Assembly (NCBI GenBank): GCA_948579355.1
Contig: CAPAOV010000004.1
Coordinates: 1 to 64,000 of the forward strand
Origin: an uncultured Eubacterium sp.
GTDB taxonomy: Bacteria; Bacillota; Clostridia; Lachnospirales; Lachnospiraceae
DNA: 64,000 bases
Direction of reading: 5' to 3'
Made by a program: the position numbers and the translations under genes. This document shows positions 9,549 through 18,485 of this stretch, piece by piece (within the stretch, counting starts at the first letter, position 1; every line of letters starts with the position of its first letter). The notes beneath the pieces are model-generated. The model made no database searches and had not been told where the DNA came from. It worked only from the letters and a program-made list of their open reading frames with translations.

Positions 9549-10925
9549 TTGATAAAAATTAAATTTATAGCAGAGGAGTTATACCGCAGCTTTTGGAGCA
9601 GCTGGTACAAAGATATCCTTTTGATGATTATGTTTTCCATTAGTCTTGTGCTGGCTGTTGTGATGTGTTCCTATTATATGGATTTAGGGGGGAGGGGGCC
9701 GGACGCAATAGACGCTGAAGATAGCAGTACGTGGTATAGCAGCGGAAGCGAACAGACGGAGGAGGCTGATAGAGATTATGACAATGCGTTTTCCACGGTC
9801 AGGGGCTGCCGCAATGTGATGAGTTATTTTGCCAGACTGAACGATACGGAAGAATACTCATTGATGTCTATTCATCAACTGCCTGCATATATAGAAGAAC
9901 AGGCGGTAAAAAAGATGTTTGGCGGGAATGATTTCAACGTTTTTCTTAATGAAGAAAGAAAAAATGCATTTTCCTTTTATTTTGGCGATGGAACCCGTTG
10001 CGCTTATGATTTTAACTGTTATGGAATGAATGTCAGAGCCTGTGACAATCTCGGGCTTAAAACAGTTGAGGGGGAAGTCTTTACGGAGCAGAATACGACG
10101 CTTGAAAAGGCAGACGATGCGGTACCGGTTTTGCTCGGCTGGCAATATAAAGGAAAGCTACATGTCGGACAGGAATTTGAACTATACGGAATCGATTGCG
10201 TCTTTCGCTGCCGCGTCGCTGGAATACTCGAAAAAAATTCCCAAATGCCGGAGGTTGGAAGTATCAGTGCATCTTCGATTACCGATATGATTTCTATGGA
10301 TAATTATATGATATTTCCTTTTGGTATTAAGATAAAGGAGGCGCCTGAAAAGCAAACGCGGGAGGATGTTTTTAAGTTTGCAGAAAATGACTATTATGCC
10401 ATGTGGGCTATGGGCATAAAATTGGCGGAGGGAAAGAAAATAAATCAGTTGTCGGATGAATTGCGGGAAATAAGTGAGGAATACAAACTGCCGATGGTTG
10501 AAATATGGGGAGTGTCTATGGGCTTAACTCTTCTTCGGGCGGAAACGGTTTCCAGTATTCGCATTATGCTGATTTTGACTATTGCGCTGCTCTGTTTTAC
10601 ACTCTATGCCCTCTTTGTCACCTTTTATGACAAGATGCAGTCAAACCGCAGAGTGTATGGTATTTATCTCATCAATGGATGTTCTCTGACGATGATTTTG
10701 CTCCCCTGTTTGTTAGAGATTGCAATCATTTTGCTGCCGGCCATATTTTTCAGCAGATATGTGTTTACCGACAACAATCTCGGAGGAGTTGGCATAGATA
10801 CGGAGTTTATATTGCGGACTGCGTATGCAATGGTGGGGACTGCTTTCCTGATTGGTGCAGCCTTTGTATTATGGCTGATGAGGGGAGTTGATACGGAGCG
10901 TTTAGTCCGTCAAAAGGATACATAG
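9549..10925 (+). CDS. FtsX-type ABC transporter permease, large subunit
   Basis: About 458 residues. The start is TTG at 9549 with GGAGG five bases upstream; the longer open frame overlaps the divergent kinase gene and the promoter. Topology is one membrane segment near the N-terminus (ILLMIMFSISLVLAVVMCSY), a large extracytoplasmic domain, then three segments at the C-terminus (IMLILTIALLCFTLYALFV, LPCLLEIAIILLPAIFF, AMVGTAFLIGAAFVLWLM). This is the MacB/FtsX permease layout. With the second permease and the ATPase below it likely forms a mechanotransmission or export complex. Substrate unknown. Confidence 0.8.
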   Translation: MIKIKFIAEELYRSFWSSWYKDILLMIMFSISLVLAVVMCSYYMDLGGRGPDAIDAEDSSTWYSSGSEQTEEADRDYDNAFSTVRGCRNVMSYFARLNDTEEYSLMSIHQLPAYIEEQAVKKMFGGNDFNVFLNEERKNAFSFYFGDGTRCAYDFNCYGMNVRACDNLGLKTVEGEVFTEQNTTLEKADDAVPVLLGWQYKGKLHVGQEFELYGIDCVFRCRVAGILEKNSQMPEVGSISASSITDMISMDNYMIFPFGIKIKEAPEKQTREDVFKFAENDYYAMWAMGIKLAEGKKINQLSDELREISEEYKLPMVEIWGVSMGLTLLRAETVSSIRIMLILTIALLCFTLYALFVTFYDKMQSNRRVYGIYLINGCSLTMILLPCLLEIAIILLPAIFFSRYVFTDNNLGGVGIDTEFILRTAYAMVGTAFLIGAAFVLWLMRGVDTERLVRQKDT

Positions 10926-10956
10926 AGAGGACAGTAAATTGAGATTGGAGGGAACT

Positions 10957-11103
10957 GTGAAAAATTGCATTGGTATGCCAATTTTTCACAGAGCTATTTG
11001 TGCAGAGAACGTCACAAATAGCCCCTATCCGACAAGAGAAACTGCGTTGCAGATTTCTCTTGCGGTTCCTCGAACGAAAACGTTCTCGGAATGGAGGGGT
11101 TTT
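10957..11103 (+). ncRNA. pseudoknot leader element, copy 1
   Basis: Hairpin 1 is 10957-10989 (arms GTGAAAAATTG/CAATTTTTCAC). Hairpin 2 is 10993-11022 (arms GCTATTTGTG/CACAAATAGC) and hairpin 3 is 11033-11062. The loop of hairpin 2 (GAGAACGT, 11005-11012) is perfectly complementary to ACGTTCTC at 11080-11087, just before the GGAGGGG ribosome site at 11093-11099. That strand can alternatively pair in a local hairpin 4 (TTCC 11066-11069/GGAA 11088-11091; GAACG/CGTTC). The same architecture recurs before nrdG and dut. Confidence 0.7.
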
Positions 11104-11625
11104 ATGAGAAAGTATGGAAAAATATATAAAATATTGACGATAGTTATTCTGGTGGCAATCGGGTGCATATTTACGGTTGGACATTTCCGCCACAGGGATA
11201 TCAATGATTTGGTAGAGAGCCATGAAGCGAAGGAGATGTATCGCAACGGAATCTGGAAAGCAAGGTATATACAACATACAGGGGGAACAAGTGAAGAAAC
11301 GTCAGAGTGGTTTACGGCAATGCGTATATCAATTAATGTGATGCAGGATATGACGGAAGAGGATATGCTGACCATTATGGACTATTATGAAATGATATAC
11401 AATGCGTCTTATGTAGGAGACAGTTATGAAGGGGAAGGTGATAAGGACTATTTCTGTTATGCAGTATTCTATCGGAAAGATACAGACGAAGAAATCCGGA
11501 GAATAAAATACCATAATGGAAAGGAAGAAAAAAAGATTACGGAAAAGGAAAATCTTTATAAATTCCCATCCCCGGACAAGGAGATGCCGGAGGAACAGAG
11601 AGGAGGAGATTGGGATTGCACATGA
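11104..11625 (+). CDS. small membrane-anchored extracytoplasmic protein of the ABC cassette
   Basis: 173 residues from the ATG at 11104 with GGAGGGG upstream; an open frame continues further upstream only through the leader element. One N-terminal membrane segment (ILTIVILVAIGCIFTVGHF) is followed by a hydrophilic, acidic domain predicted outside the cell. There is no recognised domain and no lipobox. It sits between the large permease and the ATPase gene, and its stop overlaps the ATPase start (ATGA), so translation is probably coupled. It is likely an accessory or substrate-binding subunit of the transporter; that role is inferred from position only. Confidence 0.7.
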   Translation: MRKYGKIYKILTIVILVAIGCIFTVGHFRHRDINDLVESHEAKEMYRNGIWKARYIQHTGGTSEETSEWFTAMRISINVMQDMTEEDMLTIMDYYEMIYNASYVGDSYEGEGDKDYFCYAVFYRKDTDEEIRRIKYHNGKEEKKITEKENLYKFPSPDKEMPEEQRGGDWDCT

Positions 11626-12371
11626 ACAGTCTGATTGAAATCAAAGATGTCTGCAAGTCATTTGGGAAGAACGATGCCAGAATTGAGGCGCTGAAGAGTG
11701 TTTGTCTGACGATAGCGGAAGGAGAAATGGTTGCTGTCATGGGGAAAAGCGGTTCTGGAAAGTCGACGCTGCTGAACATTCTCGGAGGGATGATGTCTTT
11801 TGACGATGGCGAATACATATATAAGGGAAAGAAAGTAAATAGCAGGAAACAGGGGGAACTGACGAAATTCCGCCGTCATGAAATTGGTTTTGTCATGCAG
11901 TATTTTGCGCTCGTCGGGGACTTGAATGTATTTCAAAATGTAGCGCTTCCTCTCAAATATCAGGGATATTCGAGAAAGAAAATAAATACGATGGTGATGG
12001 AGGCGCTGAAAGAGCTGGAGATAGAGGACAAAGTGAAAGCATATCCGGATGAGTTGTCCGGCGGCCAGCAGCAGCGGGTGGCGATTGCGCGGGCGATTGT
12101 AAAACATCCGAGTGTAATTTTGGCGGATGAACCGACGGGAGCGCTAGATGAGGCGACGGGCGATACGGTGCAGAATATCTTTAACGAACTGAATAAAAAG
12201 GGCATAACGGTTATTATTGTGACGCATGATTCCCGCGTGGCGGGAAGGTGCGGGCGCATCATTCATTTGAAAGACGGCAGGGTGACAGATGCAGGCGATG
12301 CCTCTGCCGTTGCAGAGGACGGAGGAATAGCTGCAATTCAGAATGGAGGTTTATATGAAGATTGCCGGTAA
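11622..12371 (+). CDS. ABC transporter ATP-binding protein (MacB/LolD family)
   Basis: 249 residues. Walker A is GKSGSGKST, the Q-loop region is GFVMQYFALV, the signature is LSGGQQQRVAIARA, Walker B is VILADEPTGALDE and the H-loop is VTHD. This is a complete ATPase of the LolD/MacB type that pairs with FtsX permeases. The ATG at 11622 overlaps the previous stop; AGGAGGAGA lies 13 bases upstream, and TTG codons at 11610 and 11616 are in-frame alternatives. Its 3' end overlaps the next permease gene by 17 bp. Confidence 0.95.
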   Translation: MNSLIEIKDVCKSFGKNDARIEALKSVCLTIAEGEMVAVMGKSGSGKSTLLNILGGMMSFDDGEYIYKGKKVNSRKQGELTKFRRHEIGFVMQYFALVGDLNVFQNVALPLKYQGYSRKKINTMVMEALKELEIEDKVKAYPDELSGGQQQRVAIARAIVKHPSVILADEPTGALDEATGDTVQNIFNELNKKGITVIIVTHDSRVAGRCGRIIHLKDGRVTDAGDASAVAEDGGIAAIQNGGLYEDCR

Positions 12372-13395
12372 AAGAGTGCAGAAAGGGAATGTCCTTTTAT
12401 TTATCAGTTTTGCGGCTGTCAGTCTCTGTCTGCTGATTATCGTTTCGTCGTCCCGCGCTGAGTGGGAAAACAAGCTCAGTAAAAATGATATGTATACCGG
12501 TCATCAGCAGTGGTTTTCCATTAACGGGGCGGAAACGGAAGCACAATGGGAACAGACGATTCGCAAACTTGCGGAAGTACATGACAATTTTTCTATCAAT
12601 GTGACTGTTCCCTCGCAGGAAATAGCAGTAAGGGGAATATGTATTCAGGGAAAGGTGAATAACCCGCCGATGATTGAGGGAGAGTATTTTGATTATTCAA
12701 CTTCGTGGACAGACAGTCCCAAAGCGGTTGTCGGGAAAGAGTTTCAGAAAGATGTTGTTACAAAAAACGGAAAGACATACTATTCTCTGGAAGGAATAGA
12801 ATATGAAGTAATTGGCATCATGGGAACATCGAGAGAGAGCCGAATCAATCATATGGTCGTAATTGATTTCCGGACAGCTATCCAGAAGGCCGGAATAAAT
12901 ACACAATATGAGCTGGATACCGGCAGGGAAGATGACATAAGGAAAGTGGGACATGATATGGACAAATTTTTCCCTAACCCCGGCTCGCTGCTTATTATGT
13001 TTGGTGAGGAGCAAAAGGTTCCTTTTGTTTCTAAGTTTTTATCAAGCGCAGTAATTATGCAGACAATGTATGCCCTAATCTTGATAAGTTTTTGTCTCAG
13101 TACTATTCTTGTTACCTTTATATGGCTTCGTTTTCGCAGACGGCTTCTGTTTTCGTGGAAACTGTGCGGTTATGATGCGAAGTGGGAGTGGATGGAAATA
13201 TATAAGAAGTATTTTATAGTTGCCGCGGCCGGTTTTATCACAGGATTTATAATGATGCTTGTTCTGGCCGCGAAGATACCGGATATTTATATGACGGCGA
13301 TGGATGTTGTACTGGCATTGGGGATAACGATAGGACTCGGGGGACTTATACTGGCGTTTAGCTATGGGAGATACCGCAAAAAAATGTTGCGGTAG
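12355..13395 (+). CDS. FtsX-type ABC transporter permease, second subunit
   Basis: 346 residues from the ATG at 12355 (GGAGG at 12345-12349). It has one N-terminal membrane segment (VLLFISFAAVSLCLLIIV), an extracytoplasmic domain (about residues 35-230) and three C-terminal segments (ALILISFCLSTILVTFIWL, YFIVAAAGFITGFIMMLVL, VVLALGITIGLGGLILAF). It matches the layout of the first permease but is shorter, implying a heterodimeric transporter with one shared ATPase. A terminator follows. Confidence 0.82.
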   Translation: MKIAGKRVQKGNVLLFISFAAVSLCLLIIVSSSRAEWENKLSKNDMYTGHQQWFSINGAETEAQWEQTIRKLAEVHDNFSINVTVPSQEIAVRGICIQGKVNNPPMIEGEYFDYSTSWTDSPKAVVGKEFQKDVVTKNGKTYYSLEGIEYEVIGIMGTSRESRINHMVVIDFRTAIQKAGINTQYELDTGREDDIRKVGHDMDKFFPNPGSLLIMFGEEQKVPFVSKFLSSAVIMQTMYALILISFCLSTILVTFIWLRFRRRLLFSWKLCGYDAKWEWMEIYKKYFIVAAAGFITGFIMMLVLAAKIPDIYMTAMDVVLALGITIGLGGLILAFSYGRYRKKMLR

Positions 13396-13420
13396 GGTTG
13401 AAAGAGTAATGATAGAACAA

Positions 13421-13471
13421 AAAAAGATTTTTGAAACGGTAGAAATATTACTGTTTCAAAAGTCTTTTTTT
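13421..13471 (+). terminator. terminator after the ABC cassette
   Basis: A long hairpin (arms around TTTTGAAAC/GTTTCAAAA, extended by AAAGA/TCTTT) ends in a run of seven T residues. Confidence 0.8.
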
Positions 13472-13595
13472 GTTGAAATTTGGGGAAACTGCGCTTTTGG
13501 CTCGAGCTTTTCCGTCATCTTCTGACATCAATAAACAAAATGTTACAAAAATAAACAAAATATTAAAGAAAAATAAAATAATTTGCGTTTAGTAC

Positions 13596-13624
13596 TTGTT
13601 TTATGGAATATATTGGTATATAAT
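13596..13624 (+). promoter_or_regulatory. sigma-A promoter of spo0A
   Basis: TTGTTT at 13596-13601 and TATAAT at 13619-13624 are separated by 17 bp. The surrounding 13472-13678 is AT-rich and holds no gene. No clear 0A box was picked out by eye. Confidence 0.65.
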
Positions 13625-13678
13625 AGCTTTATAAAAAAATTATAGAAAATTAATAAACTGCTTTAGGAGGATAAAAAA

Positions 13679-14470
13679 ATGGAAAAGCTGAATGTATTAC
13701 TGGTCGATGATAATCCGAGAATTACTTCCATGATTGAAAATATTTTATTAGACGACGAGGAAATCAATGTAGTTGGAATCGCAGAAGATGGTGCGGAAGC
13801 GCTGGGGATGATAGAAGAGACGGAGCCGGACTTGGTTTTGCTCGATTTAATTATGCCGAAAATTGATGGTCTGGGTGTTTTGGAGAAACTTCAGCAAAAA
13901 GAGGGTAAGAAGCCAGATGTTATTGTTGTTTCCGGAATTGCACAGGAGAGGATTACGGATACGGCGTTTGGTTTAGGGGCAGCCTACTATTTATTGAAAC
14001 CATTTGACCGCGAGGTGATTTTAAATCACGTACAGAAGTTTAAACCGGGAGCGAAAGCAAAATTCATCGTGTCAGGTGGTGATACGAGAAGCGAAGAATT
14101 GGCAAAATACAAACTGGAGTCGGATGTCACGAACATTATCCATGAGATTGGCGTTCCTGCACATATTAAAGGGTATCAGTATCTGCGTGACGCCATTATG
14201 ATGTCGGTAGACGATAGTGAGATGTTAAATTCCATTACGAAAATACTTTATCCATCTATTGCAAAACAGCACGATACGACGCCAAGCCGTGTGGAGCGCG
14301 CCATCCGTCATGCCATTGAAGTGGCATGGAGCCGTGGGAAAGTCGATACGATTGACGAACTGTTTGGCTATACGGTACATAATGGAAAAGGCAAGCCGAC
14401 AAATTCCGAGTTTGTGGCGCTGATTGCCGATAAAATCCGTTTGGAGCAGAAGATAAAAACGCAGGGTTGA
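13679..14470 (+). CDS. spo0A: Spo0A, master regulator of sporulation
   Basis: 263 residues, typical length. The N-terminal receiver has VDDNPR, phospho-acceptor Asp in VLLDLIMPK and conserved Lys in LLKPFD. The C-terminal effector domain carries the Spo0A-specific helix-turn-helix (HDTTPSRVERAIRHAIEVAW). Phosphorylated Spo0A binds 0A boxes to switch on early sporulation genes. The ribosome site is TTTAGGAGG. It is monocistronic by context, with its own promoter; the usual partner spoIVB is displaced by the two-component/ABC insert. Confidence 0.98.
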   Translation: MEKLNVLLVDDNPRITSMIENILLDDEEINVVGIAEDGAEALGMIEETEPDLVLLDLIMPKIDGLGVLEKLQQKEGKKPDVIVVSGIAQERITDTAFGLGAAYYLLKPFDREVILNHVQKFKPGAKAKFIVSGGDTRSEELAKYKLESDVTNIIHEIGVPAHIKGYQYLRDAIMMSVDDSEMLNSITKILYPSIAKQHDTTPSRVERAIRHAIEVAWSRGKVDTIDELFGYTVHNGKGKPTNSEFVALIADKIRLEQKIKTQG

Positions 14471-14503
14471 AAAGAAAGAGGGAACTAATACGATAAAAAG
14501 TGC

Positions 14504-14532
14504 TTTTCACCTGCCCGATTTTGTTGTATAAT
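14504..14532 (+). promoter_or_regulatory. putative promoter of glgA
   Basis: TATAAT at 14527-14532 lies 17 bp after a weak -35 (TTTTCA, 14504-14509). Confidence 0.4.
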
Positions 14533-14569
14533 AATAACATTACTATAAATTGGAAAGGGGAGAAGCACC

Positions 14570-16006
14570 TTGAAGAAAGTGTTATTTGTAGCTTCGGAAT
14601 GCGTACCATTTGTTAAAACAGGCGGGTTGGCGGATGTTGTCGGTTCACTGCCAAAATATTTTAATAAAAAGGAATATGATGTACGGGTGATGATTCCGAA
14701 ATACACCGCTATTCCGGATGAGTATAAAAATCAGATGCAATATCTTACTCATTTCTATCTGGAGCTCGCATGGAGAAAACAATATGTAGGCGTTTTTCAG
14801 ATGGAATTGAACGGGGTACTATTCTATTTTATTGATAATGAATTTTACTTTAGTGGTGATAAGATATATGGAGAAATTTATCAGGATATAGAGAGATATG
14901 CTTTTTTTGACAGGGCAGTGCTATCTACTCTGCCGCTCATAGATTTCCGTCCTGATATTATTCATTGCCATGATTGGCAGACAGGGCTTATCCCTGTATA
15001 TTTGAATGATTCCTTTCAGCAAGGGGAGTTCTACCGTGGTATTAAGTCGATTATGACGATTCACAACTTGAAATTTCAGGGGATTTGGGATAAAAAGACG
15101 GTGATGGATACGGCAGGATTAGACGCTTATTATTTTTCCGCAGATAAATTAGAAGCCTATGGGGATGCAAACTATCTCAAAGGCGGCCTTGTATATGCAG
15201 ACCAGATTACGACGGTGAGCGAGACTTATGCAGAAGAAATTAAAACGCCGTTTTACGGAGAGAAACTCGACGGACTTATCAATGCTAAGTCAGGCTGCCT
15301 GACCGGTATTGTAAACGGATTGGACTATGATGAGTATAATCCGGCGTCCGACCCGTTGATTTATGTCAATTATGACGCCAGAACATTCCGCAAAGAAAAA
15401 ATAAAGAACAAAAGGGCGCTCCAGAAAGAACTTGGTTTGGCGCAAGACGACAGGAAGTTTATGATTGGGATTGTTTCGCGCTTGACAGACCAAAAAGGGT
15501 TTGACTTGATTGATTATGTTATTGAGGAAATCTGCTCCGAGGATACCCAGCTTGTTGTACTTGGTACAGGGGAAGAAAAGTATGAGCATTTGTTCCGTCA
15601 TTATGCATGGAAGTATCCGGACCGTGTATCGGCAAACATTTATTATTCCAATGAGCGTTCCCATAAAATTTATGCTTCCTGCGACGCCTTTTTGATGCCG
15701 TCACTTTTTGAGCCGTGTGGATTGAGCCAGTTAATGAGTCTCCGTTATGGCACGGTGCCGATTGTGCGCGAGACGGGAGGATTGTGCGATACGGTCGAGC
15801 CATACAACGAGTATGAGAGTAAAGGAACAGGTTTTTCTTTCCGTAATTATAATGCACATGAGATGCTGCATACGATTCGTTATGCCAAGGATGTGTATTT
15901 TAACAGGAAAAGAGAATGGAATAAATTGATTGACCGCGGTATGCAGAAAGATTTTTCATGGAAAAATTCAGCAAAGAAGTATGAGGATTTGTATAATAGA
16001 ATGTAA
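14570..16006 (+). CDS. glgA: glycogen synthase (ADP-glucose type, GT5)
   Basis: 478 residues, full length. It transfers glucose from ADP-glucose to the growing alpha-1,4-glucan. The ADP-glucose-binding KTGGLADVVGSLPK motif is at residues 15-28, and the C-terminal GT-B half has GIVSRLTDQKGFDLI and PSLFEPCGLSQLMSLRYG. The start is TTG at 14570 with AAAGGGGAG at 14554-14562. No other glycogen gene is adjacent; it stands alone between spo0A and gapA, with a terminator downstream. Confidence 0.96.
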   Translation: MKKVLFVASECVPFVKTGGLADVVGSLPKYFNKKEYDVRVMIPKYTAIPDEYKNQMQYLTHFYLELAWRKQYVGVFQMELNGVLFYFIDNEFYFSGDKIYGEIYQDIERYAFFDRAVLSTLPLIDFRPDIIHCHDWQTGLIPVYLNDSFQQGEFYRGIKSIMTIHNLKFQGIWDKKTVMDTAGLDAYYFSADKLEAYGDANYLKGGLVYADQITTVSETYAEEIKTPFYGEKLDGLINAKSGCLTGIVNGLDYDEYNPASDPLIYVNYDARTFRKEKIKNKRALQKELGLAQDDRKFMIGIVSRLTDQKGFDLIDYVIEEICSEDTQLVVLGTGEEKYEHLFRHYAWKYPDRVSANIYYSNERSHKIYASCDAFLMPSLFEPCGLSQLMSLRYGTVPIVRETGGLCDTVEPYNEYESKGTGFSFRNYNAHEMLHTIRYAKDVYFNRKREWNKLIDRGMQKDFSWKNSAKKYEDLYNRM

Positions 16007-16013
16007 ACATTGC

Positions 16014-16060
16014 AAATAAAATTGGCATTATCTAACAAAAATGCCAATTTTATTTATTTT
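16014..16060 (+). terminator. terminator after glgA
   Basis: A perfect stem AAATAAAATTGGCATT/AATGCCAATTTTATTT is followed by a T-rich tract. Confidence 0.75.
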
Positions 16061-16064
16061 ACTC

Positions 16065-16093
16065 TTGAATTTTCTATGTGAATTGGGTAGAAT
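16065..16093 (+). promoter_or_regulatory. promoter of gapA
   Basis: TTGAAT at 16065-16070 and TAGAAT at 16088-16093 have 17 bp spacing, about 65 bp before the gapA start. Confidence 0.6.
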
Positions 16094-16159
16094 ATATTTT
16101 AGAAGTTTGTGCAAAATTTAACAAACAAAATAATAAATGATTGATTAGGAGGAAAAATC

Positions 16160-17173
16160 ATGGCAGTAAAAGTAGCGATTAATGGTTTCGGACGTATCGG
16201 ACGTCTTGCATTCAGACAGATGTTTGGTGCAGAAGGTTATGAAGTAGTAGCAATCAACGACTTGACAAGCCCTAAGATGCTTGCACACTTGTTGAAATAT
16301 GATTCTTCACAGGGTAAATATGCATTGGCTGATACGGTTAAGGCAACGGATGACTCTATTATTGTAGATGGAAAAGAGATAAAGATTTATGCTGAGGCAG
16401 ACGCATCCAAGTGCCCTTGGGGTGAGTTGAAAGTAGATGTTGTGCTTGAGTGTACCGGTTTCTACACATCTAAGGACAAAGCATCCGCTCATATTACAGC
16501 AGGTGCTCGTAAAGTAGTTATTTCCGCACCAGCAGGAAATGACCTTCCAACAATTGTTTACAACGTTAATCATGACACATTGAAACCGGAAGATACTGTA
16601 ATTTCTGCAGCATCTTGTACGACAAACTGCTTAGCTCCAATGGCTAAAGCATTGAATGATTTGGCTCCGATTAAATCCGGTATCATGAGTACAATTCACT
16701 CTTATACAGGTGACCAGATGACTCTTGATGGCCCTCAGAGAAAGGGCGACCTCAGAAGATCCCGTGCAGCAGCAGTAAATATCGTTCCAAACAGCACAGG
16801 GGCTGCTAAAGCAATTGGTTTGGTAATTCCTGAATTGAATGGTAAGTTAATCGGTTCTGCACAGCGTGTACCTTGTCCTACCGGTTCTACAACAATTCTT
16901 GTTGCCGTAGTAGAGGGCAATGTTACGGTTGACCAGATTAACGCAGCAATGAAAGCGGCAGAGACAGAGTCTTATGCATACAATGAGGACGAGATTGTAT
17001 CTTCTGATATCATCGGTGCAACAGCAGGTTCCATTTTTGATGCAACACAGACAATGGCGTCTCCTATGGATGATGGCAATACACAAGTTCAGGTTGTATC
17101 TTGGTATGATAATGAGAACTCTTATACAAGCCAGATGGTTCGTACCATTAAGTATTTCAGCGAGTTGGCTTAA
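16160..17173 (+). CDS. gapA: glyceraldehyde-3-phosphate dehydrogenase, type I
   Basis: 337 residues. NAD-binding GFGRIGR is at the N-terminus and catalytic Cys in the ASCTTNCLAP motif near residue 155. It oxidises glyceraldehyde-3-phosphate to 1,3-bisphosphoglycerate. The ribosome site TTAGGAGG is strong, and the codon usage looks biased to highly expressed codons. It has its own promoter and a strong terminator before pgk, so it can be transcribed separately from pgk-tpiA. Confidence 0.98.
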   Translation: MAVKVAINGFGRIGRLAFRQMFGAEGYEVVAINDLTSPKMLAHLLKYDSSQGKYALADTVKATDDSIIVDGKEIKIYAEADASKCPWGELKVDVVLECTGFYTSKDKASAHITAGARKVVISAPAGNDLPTIVYNVNHDTLKPEDTVISAASCTTNCLAPMAKALNDLAPIKSGIMSTIHSYTGDQMTLDGPQRKGDLRRSRAAAVNIVPNSTGAAKAIGLVIPELNGKLIGSAQRVPCPTGSTTILVAVVEGNVTVDQINAAMKAAETESYAYNEDEIVSSDIIGATAGSIFDATQTMASPMDDGNTQVQVVSWYDNENSYTSQMVRTIKYFSELA

Positions 17174-17210
17174 TCCGTTCTCGGTATATCGATAACGAAA
17201 GATCCTACAA

Positions 17211-17240
17211 GGGTCCGGTCATTTGGGCCGGACCCTTTTT
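17211..17240 (+). terminator. terminator between gapA and pgk
   Basis: GGGTCCGG/CCGGACCC stem followed by TTTTT. Confidence 0.85.
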
Positions 17241-17288
17241 GAGTAAGACAGGGTAACCCTGTCAAAAAGAAAATGGAGGGAAAATAAA

Positions 17289-18485
17289 ATGTTAAACAAA
17301 AAGTCAGTAGATGACATCAATGTAAAAGGACAGAAAGTATTAGTGCGTTGCGATTTTAACGTACCGTTGCAGGATGGGAAGATTACGGATGAAAACCGTC
17401 TGGTAGCTGCCCTTCCGACAATTAAAAAATTGATTGCGGATGGAGGTAAAGTAATTCTTTGCTCACATCTTGGTAAGCCGAAAGGGGAGCCGAAACCGGA
17501 ATTATCTCTGGCTCCGGTTGCCGCTCGTCTGTCCGAACTTCTGAATCAGAAAGTAACGTTTGCTGCAGATGACAATGTAGTTGGAGAGAATGCAAAGGCT
17601 GCAGTAGCGGCAATGAACGATGGCGATGTAGTTCTTCTTGAGAATACGCGTTACCGTGCAGAAGAGACAAAGAATGAGGACGCATTCTCCAAAGACCTTG
17701 CTTCCCTTTGTGATGTGTTTGTGAACGATGCCTTTGGTACGGCTCACCGCGCACATTGCTCTAACGTAGGCGTCACAAAATATGTAGACACTGCCGTAGT
17801 TGGCTATTTGATGCAGAAAGAGATTGATTTCCTTGGCAATGCGGTAAATAATCCGCAGAGACCTTTCGTTGCTATTTTAGGTGGAGCAAAAGTTTCTTCT
17901 AAAATTTCAGTAATTGAGAATTTGCTTGATAAAGTAGATACACTTATTATCGGCGGCGGCATGGCTTATACATTTATGGCAGCTCATGGTGAGCCGGTTG
18001 GTAAATCTCTGTTAGAAGAGGATTATAAAGATTATGCACTTCAGATGGAGAAGAAAGCAAAAGAAAAAGGCGTTAAGCTTCTTATTCCTGAAGACACCGT
18101 AGTAGCGGACGATTTTTCCAACGACGCTAACTTCAAAGTAGTAGGCCGCGGCGAAATTCCGGATGATATGGAGGGACTGGATATCGGACCGGAGACTTCA
18201 AAAATCTTTGCAGATGCCGTAAAAGGCGCTAAGACAGTTGTATGGAATGGCCCGATGGGCTGCTTTGAGATGCCTAATTTTGCAAAAGGTACGATTGCTG
18301 TCGCAGAGGCAATGGCAGAATTAGAAGGAGCAACAACGATTATCGGTGGAGGAGACAGCGCTTCTGCATGTAATAACCTTGGCTTTGGCGATAAAATGAC
18401 TCATATTTCTACCGGCGGCGGAGCATCCCTCGAATTCTTGGAAGGCAAAGAACTCCCAGGTGTTGCTGCGGCAAACGATAAATAA
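17289..18485 (+). CDS. pgk: phosphoglycerate kinase
   Basis: 398 residues. The substrate-binding N-terminus is RCDFNVPLQDGKI; the nucleotide-binding half has GGAKVSSKI and the glycine-rich GGGDSASACNN. It transfers phosphate from 1,3-bisphosphoglycerate to ADP, the step after GapA. The last codons (encoding AAANDK and stop) recur as degenerate copies in the repeat array just downstream. Confidence 0.98.
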   Translation: MLNKKSVDDINVKGQKVLVRCDFNVPLQDGKITDENRLVAALPTIKKLIADGGKVILCSHLGKPKGEPKPELSLAPVAARLSELLNQKVTFAADDNVVGENAKAAVAAMNDGDVVLLENTRYRAEETKNEDAFSKDLASLCDVFVNDAFGTAHRAHCSNVGVTKYVDTAVVGYLMQKEIDFLGNAVNNPQRPFVAILGGAKVSSKISVIENLLDKVDTLIIGGGMAYTFMAAHGEPVGKSLLEEDYKDYALQMEKKAKEKGVKLLIPEDTVVADDFSNDANFKVVGRGEIPDDMEGLDIGPETSKIFADAVKGAKTVVWNGPMGCFEMPNFAKGTIAVAEAMAELEGATTIIGGGDSASACNNLGFGDKMTHISTGGGASLEFLEGKELPGVAAANDK

